From Candidatus Obscuribacterales bacterium (GTDB lineage Bacteria > Cyanobacteriota > Vampirovibrionia > Obscuribacterales > Obscuribacteraceae), in contig JAKFVJ010000382.1 of NCBI GenBank assembly GCA_021732245.1, positions 1 to 5,483 on the forward strand: 5,483 nt of DNA, given 5' to 3'. Positions within the stretch are counted from its first letter, which is position 1, and each line of letters begins with the position of its first letter. The notes beneath the pieces are model-generated. The model was not told the DNA's origin and did not search any database. It worked only from the letters and a program-made list of their open reading frames with translations. The position numbers and the translations under genes were made by a program. This document shows positions 1 through 5,200 of the stretch, piece after piece.

Positions 1-2
1 AA

Positions 3-488
3 GCTAACTTTATCCAGACCGGCACTTTCGGTTCAATTGCCGGTCTTCTTTATCTTAAGAAATACGGCAAAGCAGGCGACGAAATGTTCGTCATCTCGAG
101 TGCTATCGGTGCTTTGTTATCAACGCTCTCCTTACTGGAGACACATGGGGGCTGGAGAAAGCGAGACTCAGGTCCTAACTCACTTGCCGCATACATGCAG
201 TTGGAGCCAAAGGGAGAATACAGATTTCCTCCAACCATTTCCCGTTTTTTAAATACACCCGATCCGCTATCAAAATCCACTAAAACAAGACGCGACATCC
301 TCTATGATATTTGGAAACAATACAAAGTCTCGACAATGAACATGGACAAAAAGCGCAACAGGGAAAAGGTTGCCGGCATGCCCAATGTCAAATTCGATAC
401 CATACGCACGCTCACTAATCGAGTCAATCTGTTGCGTTCAATTAGCGTCAACATTGAGAGGTTTGATCCTGAATTAATCGACCTCATG
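3..488 (+). repeat. Protein-level repeat, copy 1 of the duplicated module
   Basis: Copy 1 covers residues 1-162 of the partial protein. Landmarks are HGG at residues 48-50, RFLN at 81-84, RR at 96-97, Trp at 104 and NR at 139-140. The same landmarks recur in copy 2 exactly 269 residues later from HGG to Trp, and 271 later at NR. DNA identity is low, so the duplication is old. Confidence 0.75.
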
Positions 489-1313
489 CAGGCGACTGAA
501 CCGGCCTGGCTTGCTCAAATGAGAGAGCCCTCAAAACAAACGACCGGCGTCGTTACAACAGCGGAATTGCTTGGAGTACGCCCCCTTATACAAACTGTCA
601 TTCAGCTGGAAAAGAATAATTCCGATAACAATCCGGAACTCATCGATAATTCACTTGCCTTAAGTAGAACCGTTATGACGGCTGGTCTTGAATCCAGAGC
701 CACCACTAGCAATATTGATTTGGAGATAATCAAACAGTCCCAACATTTAGAAAGTCTAAATCGCGCACGCAATATGACCGTCTCACTAATAAATACTTTG
801 AACTTCTTCCAAATAGATATCCTGGGAATGATCATCGATGGACCTCTTGCATTGTCAGCCAAAGAAAACTACCAACGCGCTGACGATAAAATAACTATTG
901 TCTCGGGTATGACTGCCTTTACTCTAGGCTGCCTTGCTTTTCTTGCACACCACGGCGGCTTTCGCTTAACTAAAGCTGAACCTAATGTTTTAGCAGCCGC
1001 CTTTGGTCTTAACTCGCCGGCAAACGACCAGTATGAGCCTCTTGCCCTTCGTTTTCTAAATGTCTCTGCTCCGGAATCACAAAACTCAATGTCACGCCGG
1101 CAGGAGCTAGTTGAATATTGGAAGCGGTCAAATCTCTTGAGCATAGATGTAGCAAATCCAAAAGCACAGCAAAAACTTGCCGTGATAGGACCACATCACC
1201 GCTGGGATGAGAACATGAAACTATTGCGCAATCGCCTCACAATGCTTTTCGACCTAAAATGCACGGTAACAATGCTGGACGTCAGTCTTGCCGACATCTT
1301 AGCTAGGGTCTAG
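3..1313 (+). CDS. Membrane protein of unknown function with two tandem module copies (5' end missing)
   Basis: The frame is open from the first complete codon at base 3, so this is the 3' part (436 residues) of a longer gene. The ATG at 84 is internal, with no Shine-Dalgarno and a conserved repeat segment lying before it. I do not recognise the family. The protein has two copies of one module (about residues 1-162 and 266-433). Each copy begins NF(I/F)Q, then a hydrophobic hairpin (second helices about residues 28-46 and 297-315), HGG(W/F)R, PN(S/V)LAA, RFLN, an RR pair, a WK pair and a leucine-rich LxNR stretch. The copies are joined by a polar, probably helical linker rich in Asn, Glu and Leu. 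A role in the envelope is inferred from the helices only. It converges on the flavin oxidase gene and shares stop-codon bases with it. The reading frame is secure; the function is unknown. Confidence 0.85.
   Translation, partial: ANFIQTGTFGSIAGLLYLKKYGKAGDEMFVISSAIGALLSTLSLLETHGGWRKRDSGPNSLAAYMQLEPKGEYRFPPTISRFLNTPDPLSKSTKTRRDILYDIWKQYKVSTMNMDKKRNREKVAGMPNVKFDTIRTLTNRVNLLRSISVNIERFDPELIDLMQATEPAWLAQMREPSKQTTGVVTTAELLGVRPLIQTVIQLEKNNSDNNPELIDNSLALSRTVMTAGLESRATTSNIDLEIIKQSQHLESLNRARNMTVSLINTLNFFQIDILGMIIDGPLALSAKENYQRADDKITIVSGMTAFTLGCLAFLAHHGGFRLTKAEPNVLAAAFGLNSPANDQYEPLALRFLNVSAPESQNSMSRRQELVEYWKRSNLLSIDVANPKAQQKLAVIGPHHRWDENMKLLRNRLTMLFDLKCTVTMLDVSLADILARV
798..1301 (+). repeat. Protein-level repeat, copy 2 of the duplicated module
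   Basis: Copy 2 covers residues 266-433. Landmarks are NFFQ at 267-270, HGG at 317-319, RFLN at 350-353, RR at 365-366, Trp at 373 and NR at 410-411. It ends in LADIL, which matches LIDLM at the end of copy 1, and the protein stops three residues later. The gene therefore ends at a module boundary. Confidence 0.75.
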
Positions 1314-1319
1314 CTAAGA
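1297..1319. terminator. Perfect inverted repeat spanning both convergent stop codons; possible bidirectional terminator
   Basis: TCTTAGCTAG (1297-1306) and CTAGCTAAGA (1310-1319) are perfect reverse complements around a 3-base GGT loop. The hairpin contains the TAG stop of the membrane-protein gene (1311-1313) and, on the other strand, the TAG stop of the oxidase gene (1312-1310). It encodes the last codons of both proteins. No T-run follows on either strand and only 4 of the 10 pairs are G-C, so a classic intrinsic terminator is not assured. It could also act as a 3'-end stabiliser or a protein site. The repeat itself is certain; its role is inferred. Confidence 0.5.
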
Positions 1320-2839
1320 CCATCAAAGTACGAAAAGAACACTCCATGCGGATCATGCTTCTTGCGCAACTGTTCCAACCGCGCCCAGTTTTCAGCCCTA
1401 TAGGATGCCTTAGCGTATTCCGGATGACCGACTGTGTTTGTTTCAGAGACATAGTGTCCGACAACAAGCGGAGTTAAAAGTTTCATGCACTCTTCATGCC
1501 AGGCTTGATTCTTTGCATCATCACTTTCGTTATCCCACATAGTCCACGGTCCACCATATAGCTTTCCACTCATGGAAAAGGCCGTATCCAACAATGGCGC
1601 AGGTACATTTTTACCTGTAAATATGGCAAACATCAAAACCGTTTTTGGTGATTCCAGTTTTTGAAAATGGTCTTTGGTTGCCTTAAATAAATCAGCAAGT
1701 TTTGCATTCGAGAACAACGCGTCTACACGACACCTTAAATCTCCCGGCCAAAGCGCGCCTGACGCATCAAACAATTTCTCAAAGTCGGTCTTTTCGGCAA
1801 TTGTCTTCTGCAAACACTGAGCAATTAAGGGACAGTCATTTAGAGGCGCCAGCGCCGTTTTTGCTTGCTCTTCACTGTCAGCAAATACTGTGCCTGTAAC
1901 CAACGCCACTTTGCCATTATTGACTATGCATTTCTCAGCCAAATCTGCCGGTGCCTGAACAGCAAAAAGGCTGAGTTCCACTGAGCTAGGCAGGGCACTA
2001 GCCAATGGTCCCAACCATTCGGCAATCTCGACAATTTTGTCATATGGATAGTAGTAGACACTAGCGGCAATATACTGCGGCAATGGATACAGCCTTAGGT
2101 GATAACGTAAGCAAACAGCAAATAGACCAGGACCAGCACCACGTGCTGCCCAAAAATAATCTTGGTTTTGATCTTTACTGGCAGTGATAAGTTCACCGTC
2201 GGATGTGACCATTTCAATGGCTTCAATACTGCCTACGCCCGGACCCCAGGTGCCTTGATTCCAAGCCATGCCACCACTTAATAGATAACCACTCATCTTC
2301 ACTGGCGGACAATGTCCTGTCGGATAAGACAAACCCTTAGCGTTAAGTGCCGCTTGCATGTCTCGGTTGCTGACGATAGGTTCTGTAACAGCAATTCGTT
2401 TTTCAGGATCAATGGAAATAACTTTGGTCAAATTGGACAGATCAATCATTACTCCCGAACTTCTAATAGATGGTGCACACCAGTTGTGCCCCCCACCGCG
2501 CACAGCAACTTTCAATTGATTTTCCTTGGCAAACTTTATGACAGCAATAACATCATCGTCATTGGTGACTTTAGCCACCAATTGCGGTGCGCGCTTGGGA
2601 TTTACTGCCAACTTATTCCAGAGTTCACCATAGACAGCGCTATTGAAGCCTTCATCTTTAGGCGTAAACAATTCGCCTTTGAAGGACTTTTTCAGAGTCG
2701 TAATATCGAGCTCTTTTTTTCCATACAACCCTTTGGCAATAAGCTCTGCGTAAACGCCTGGAGCTATAAAGACTGAGCCGGCAGCGGCTGCCAGACCTCT
2801 AGCAATAAATAAACGACGTGAAAGTTTACATTCTGCCAC
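1310..2839 (-). CDS. Tat-exported FAD-dependent oxidase, PCMH/berberine-bridge-enzyme type
   Basis: The 509-residue protein is complete. It starts with GTG, preceded at 7 bases by GGGGAGG. The N-terminus has a twin-arginine signal: SRRLF at residues 7-11, a hydrophobic stretch to about 27, and a likely cut after VYA (29-31). The FAD-binding PCMH domain covers about 82-255. It includes RGGGH (114-118), whose His118 is at the covalent flavin site; GHCPPV with Cys177 at the position of the second, cysteinyl flavin bond; SGGMAWNQG; and YFWAARGAGPG (228-238). The C-terminal BBE segment has a Tyr-Arg-Ala-Glu-Asn-Trp run near 480 and KKHDPHGVF (493-501). The His-Cys spacing of 59 matches bicovalent family members (about 60-62). 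Such enzymes oxidise sugars, alcohols or aromatic metabolites with O2 or another acceptor. The substrate cannot be told from sequence. The protein probably acts in the periplasm. Domain assignment is confident. Confidence 0.93.
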   Translation of the reverse strand: MAECKLSRRLFIARGLAAAAGSVFIAPGVYAELIAKGLYGKKELDITTLKKSFKGELFTPKDEGFNSAVYGELWNKLAVNPKRAPQLVAKVTNDDDVIAVIKFAKENQLKVAVRGGGHNWCAPSIRSSGVMIDLSNLTKVISIDPEKRIAVTEPIVSNRDMQAALNAKGLSYPTGHCPPVKMSGYLLSGGMAWNQGTWGPGVGSIEAIEMVTSDGELITASKDQNQDYFWAARGAGPGLFAVCLRYHLRLYPLPQYIAASVYYYPYDKIVEIAEWLGPLASALPSSVELSLFAVQAPADLAEKCIVNNGKVALVTGTVFADSEEQAKTALAPLNDCPLIAQCLQKTIAEKTDFEKLFDASGALWPGDLRCRVDALFSNAKLADLFKATKDHFQKLESPKTVLMFAIFTGKNVPAPLLDTAFSMSGKLYGGPWTMWDNESDDAKNQAWHEECMKLLTPLVVGHYVSETNTVGHPEYAKASYRAENWARLEQLRKKHDPHGVFFSYFDGLS

Positions 2840-2977
2840 GATAATGCCTCCCCAGGTGTTCCCCTAACATGCCCCTGAGAGCGCAATATCTATATTAAAC
2901 AGAGACTTTGTAACGGAACTTTTATGACGGAAAAGGCATCCCATTCATAACCCTTACTGCACTTTGAGGACGCCACA
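2840..2977. promoter_or_regulatory. Divergent intergenic region between oxidase and small membrane protein
   Basis: These 138 bases must hold the start signals for both flanking genes. AT-rich TATATTAAA lies at 2891-2899. On the minus strand TTACAA, 17 bases and GATATT form a weak sigma70-like pair (about 2913-2885). On the plus strand the TATATT at 2891-2896 has no good -35 partner. ACGGAA occurs twice (2913-2918 and 2927-2932). Neither promoter is convincing alone. Confidence 0.3.
2847..2853 (-). promoter_or_regulatory. Ribosome binding site fixing a GTG start (flavin oxidase)
   Basis: On the minus strand GGGGAGG ends 7 bases before the GTG at 2839-2837. No ATG lies nearby in frame, and the Tat signal follows at once, so this GTG is the supported start. 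Confidence 0.8.
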
Positions 2978-3289
2978 ATGAATTCACCACAAAAAATTGT
3001 CTTACTAATTGGCATTATATTGGCGGTTGCCACCCTTATGTACGTGCCTTGGAACCACGTCGACGACGACGGCGAAAAACAATCAGTCGGCTATGGTCTA
3101 TTAAATCAGCCTCCAGTTGCACAGGAGCAGCATGGCATTAATATTTTCGGCCTAAAAATTGGCGTCTCCGAAACAGTAAAAGGCAACGAAGTTGACACTT
3201 CGCGCGTGGTACCAACACTTGCTGTTATTGTTCTTGCTACAGGCGGGCTGCTTTTATTATTCGGCACAGCTAAGAGTATGCAGTCTTAG
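2978..3289 (+). CDS. Small two-helix membrane protein of unknown function
   Basis: The 103-residue protein is complete. ATG is preceded by GAGGA (2966-2970) at 7 bases. The first hydrophobic helix covers about residues 6-24 and ends in the motif MYVPW. A roughly 50-residue loop follows, with an acidic VDDDGE stretch, then VGYGLLNQPP (37-46) and a glycine/isoleucine segment. The second helix is about 77-96, ending before Lys99. By the positive-inside rule both ends lie in the cytoplasm and the loop outside. The pattern of helix, PW, GY and PP recalls small uncharacterised membrane proteins found scattered in bacteria. That link is from memory and is not a family assignment. It diverges from the oxidase gene and converges on the TPR gene with a 13-base gap, so it is probably transcribed alone. 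Function unknown. Confidence 0.82.
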   Translation: MNSPQKIVLLIGIILAVATLMYVPWNHVDDDGEKQSVGYGLLNQPPVAQEQHGINIFGLKIGVSETVKGNEVDTSRVVPTLAVIVLATGGLLLLFGTAKSMQS

Positions 3290-3302
3290 AATTACCCAGC
3301 TA

Positions 3303-4394
3303 TTATCTACCGGCAACTAGCCTAACAGCCTTTTGTTGAATGGACACTGCTTCTGCCCCACGTCCGGCAGCACCGAGCATTTCAGCATAGTTGGTGAGTA
3401 CATTGGCTAATTGCCCATTATCCACAGACGGTGTCTTTTCATAGATAGCGACGGCTCTCTTGAAGAGAATTTCCGAGTCGGTAAATTTGCCTTGTTGTCT
3501 TAAGAGTAGTGCAAGATTATTGCAAGCATTAGCTACAGCTGCGCTATCCACACCGGCAACGTTTTCATAAATGAATATTGCTTGTTTGAAAAGCGGTTCT
3601 GCATCTCCCAGACGTTTTTCCACACGATAAAGTTCAGCCAAGTTATTTAGTCCATTAGCAAGTTCAATGGACCCAGGCTTAACCCTTTGATAAATAGCCA
3701 CGGACCATTTGAACAACTGTTCTGCCTGATCGCGTTTTCCTGTCATCATGTATAGGCTGGCAAGATTATTTCGCACATCAGCAGCATCGGCACTTTCGTT
3801 GCCCTTGTTCTTTTCATAGATAGCTAATGCCTCTTTGAACAATGATTCTGCCTGTCCGTACGAACCTATTTCGCCATAGAGTCTGCCCAAGCTGTTTTCT
3901 GCCTCGGCAATTCCTGGTGAACCCGGAGGCAAATTGTCTTCGCGAATTGCCAGTGCCTGATGCAAATAAGATTCAGCCTGCTCAAATTTACCTTGTTGCA
4001 AATTGGCATTACCAAGTCCTATTAAAGTGTTTGTTAGTTCAAGCATCTCCGGTCGCATGGACTTGCGTTCAATGTCACGCGCACGAGCAAATGCTTCTTG
4101 AGCGTCAGCCACTCTTGCCTGTCGCATGTAGACTGTGCCTAAACTGACAAGCGTTGCGGCAACGACAGGACTCTCTGTGCCAAATTTGGCAGTATCTGAA
4201 TCCTCTGCACGCAGTAACAACTCTTCTGCTTTTGCCAGGCGTCCCTCATTTATTGCAACAGCGGCCTCATTGCGTAAATGTTGTCCGTCTGATGCATATT
4301 TAGAATACGCATAAGCAATAATCATCACGCAAACTCCAAAGGCCGTTACTGCAATAAGAGTTCTTCTTTTGGTGAAAGAATTTTTCCAATCCAT
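3303..4394 (-). CDS. Membrane-anchored tetratricopeptide-repeat protein
   Basis: The 363-residue protein is complete. ATG is preceded by AGGAG at 7 bases. The positively charged start (KRR at 9-11) and hydrophobic segment at about 12-31 form an uncleaved anchor, placing the rest outside the cytoplasm. After a half-unit at about 38-63 come seven TPR units starting near residues 80, 122, 164, 206, 247, 289 and 331. The period is 42 residues with a single step of 41, as in kinesin-light-chain-type TPRs. Each unit follows NxLxxLAxLYxxxGKxxxAExLFKxALAIYE. The last unit is degenerate and ends the protein. TPRs form a superhelical scaffold for protein binding; no catalytic domain is present. The gene lies 27 bases after the glycine-zipper gene on the same strand, which suggests one transcript. 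The partner is unknown. Confidence 0.92.
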   Translation of the reverse strand: MDWKNSFTKRRTLIAVTAFGVCVMIIAYAYSKYASDGQHLRNEAAVAINEGRLAKAEELLLRAEDSDTAKFGTESPVVAATLVSLGTVYMRQARVADAQEAFARARDIERKSMRPEMLELTNTLIGLGNANLQQGKFEQAESYLHQALAIREDNLPPGSPGIAEAENSLGRLYGEIGSYGQAESLFKEALAIYEKNKGNESADAADVRNNLASLYMMTGKRDQAEQLFKWSVAIYQRVKPGSIELANGLNNLAELYRVEKRLGDAEPLFKQAIFIYENVAGVDSAAVANACNNLALLLRQQGKFTDSEILFKRAVAIYEKTPSVDNGQLANVLTNYAEMLGAAGRGAEAVSIQQKAVRLVAGR

Positions 4395-4421
4395 AACCCT
4401 TCTCCTATTTCTCTTAATGCC

Positions 4422-4994
4422 TTAGTTCAATCCGTTTTTTAGAAGCCCCCATCCAAGACCTACCGCAGATCCCACTGCAGCACCCTTGACCCAGCCGCGA
4501 TGGCGACTTGCCGCCCCACCGATACCTAAACCTACGAGTCCGCCTGTTGCTATGTCACGCACAATGGGATGACGTTTCATCGTATTGCTTGATCTAACCA
4601 GTCCAACACCGGCACCTGTGCCTGCTCCAATTGCCGCTCCGCGTACAATGCCGCGACCGCTTATAAGTCCTGTTACAGCACCAGCTCCGGCGCCGACTCC
4701 GGCACCTATTGTTGCTGCTTTTACTTTTGGATGTTTTTGCCAGAATGTTCTGTTGTCTTGCAAATAGACATGAGTAACTGTGGGTTTTTCCACAACTATT
4801 GTCTTTGTCACTGTATGAGTCGGCATTGGTGTTGCCGTTTGAGTTACAACAGAGGTTCTTGGACTAAGAACCTGACTCATATTTCTGGAAACCTGACCTG
4901 TTAAAACTGTTGTTTGTGCAGACGCCGGTAGGTTTAAAAGCGTAATTTGTATCGCCGCAATGAATGTGGGTGCAAAGGGAATTTTCATGATCAC
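4422..4994 (-). CDS. Secreted glycine-zipper protein with duplicated zipper domain
   Basis: The protein has 190 residues from the GTG start at 4994. An ATG two codons later (4988) is possible, but the AAGGAG site is 6 bases from the GTG and 12 from the ATG, which favours GTG. A Sec signal peptide ends in PASA (residues 23-26). A Thr/Val-rich, low-complexity segment (about 27-78) follows, then two glycine-zipper domains (87-135 and 141-187) dense in GxxxG and GxG. Both contain HP(K/I)V followed by GxV(R/K)GAA(I/V)G. Glycine-zipper segments pack helices tightly in or against membranes and occur in outer-membrane and envelope-stress proteins. The exact role here is unknown. It is the first gene of a probable two-gene unit with the TPR gene. 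Its leader can fold and hide the ribosome binding site, so translation may be controlled. Confidence 0.87.
   Translation of the reverse strand: MIMKIPFAPTFIAAIQITLLNLPASAQTTVLTGQVSRNMSQVLSPRTSVVTQTATPMPTHTVTKTIVVEKPTVTHVYLQDNRTFWQKHPKVKAATIGAGVGAGAGAVTGLISGRGIVRGAAIGAGTGAGVGLVRSSNTMKRHPIVRDIATGGLVGLGIGGAASRHRGWVKGAAVGSAVGLGWGLLKNGLN
4434..4574 (-). repeat. Glycine-zipper domain, copy 2
   Basis: Residues 141-187 run from RHPIVR to GWVKGAAVG (167-175) and GLGWGLLKN, three residues before the C-terminus. The Gly/Ala stretch is slightly shorter than in copy 1 and contains a basic RHR insert. Confidence 0.7.
4590..4736 (-). repeat. Glycine-zipper domain, copy 1
   Basis: Residues 87-135 of the zipper protein run from KHPKVK through a Gly/Ala-rich stretch to GIVRGAAIG (115-123) and GVGLVRS. 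It aligns with copy 2 with a His-to-His offset of 54 and a GxV(R/K)GAA offset of 52. Confidence 0.7.
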
Positions 4995-5102
4995 TCATAA
5001 CTCCTTGGTGTTTGACGTGTCTCCCAAGGCTATCGCCGAGGGCTAAGACGCCCGCCTGTTGGGCTTTGTTCCCCCGTTGAAGAGTCCGGCGCAGAGAGAC
5101 AC
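4995..5102 (-). promoter_or_regulatory. Structured 5' leader, candidate translational riboswitch or thermosensor
   Basis: Read as RNA on the minus strand, GUGUCUCUC (5102-5094) pairs with GGGAGACAC (5025-5017): 9 bp with one G-U. Inside it CGCCG (5091-5087) pairs with CGGCG (5038-5034), and GGGC (5053-5050) pairs with GCCC (5043-5040) around a 6-base loop. A GGGGGAAC motif (5075-5068) lies in the core. CCUUGG (5029-5024) abuts the basal helix and overlaps it by two bases. It is a perfect complement of CCAAGG (5008-5003), which overlaps the Shine-Dalgarno. Forming the anti-SD hairpin would cost part of the basal helix, giving a plausible on/off switch. Base pairings are visible in the sequence; regulation and ligand are inference. 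Confidence 0.45.
5001..5006 (-). promoter_or_regulatory. Ribosome binding site selecting the GTG start of the glycine-zipper gene
   Basis: AAGGAG on the minus strand lies 6 bases from GTG (4994-4992). An out-of-frame ATG sits only 2 bases after it and is too close to be used. The first four bases of the site lie within CCAAGG (5008-5003), which can pair with an upstream CCUUGG. Confidence 0.7.
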
Positions 5103-5136
5103 AACCTGAATTTTTTCCAAGAAACCACTATCGACC

Positions 5137-5164
5137 TTGCTTGACAAGCTGCAGTCGGTACAAT
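5137..5164 (+). promoter_or_regulatory. Candidate sigma70-like promoter for the right-edge gene
   Basis: TACAAT (5159-5164) matches 5 of 6 bases of a -10 box. TTGCTT (5137-5142), 16 bases upstream, is a partial -35. It would start transcription near 5171, about 30 bases before the ATG at 5201. A perfect TTGACA lies at 5141-5146, but only 12 bases from TACAAT; 17 bases after it is the poor TTACCG. Confidence 0.35.
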
Positions 5165-5172
5165 TACCGGCT
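5153..5172. promoter_or_regulatory. Palindrome overlapping the candidate -10 box, possible operator
   Basis: AGTCGGTA and TACCGGCT flank a CAAT centre and match as inverted arms at 7 of 8 positions. The inner five pairs are perfect. The site covers the candidate -10 box and start point, where a repressor could bind. A second short palindrome, GCTTGACAAGC (5139-5149), lies just upstream. Confidence 0.3.
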
Positions 5173-5200
5173 AGTGACGGTTTCACAGAAGGTATTAAGC

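Noticed and set aside
84..1313. ATG at 84 as the true start of the left-edge membrane protein
   Set aside because: The same frame is open back to base 3, the upstream residues match the start of the second module copy, and there is no Shine-Dalgarno before 84.
2312..2776. 154-residue plus-strand open frame inside the flavin oxidase gene
   Set aside because: It lies wholly antisense to a strongly supported enzyme gene and its product shows no recognisable domain or signal.
3270..3289. CTAAGA / TCTTAG inverted repeat at the end of the small membrane protein gene as a terminator
   Set aside because: Only 6 pairs, mostly A-T, with an 8-base loop and no T-run; too weak to call.
3842..4147. 101-residue plus-strand open frame inside the TPR gene
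   Set aside because: It is antisense to regular 42-residue TPR units; its cysteine-rich composition is a by-product of the repeat codons on the other strand.
5141..5169. TTGACA with a 17-base spacer to TTACCG as the promoter
   Set aside because: The -35 is perfect but TTACCG barely resembles a -10; TACAAT with the upstream TTGCTT fits better overall.
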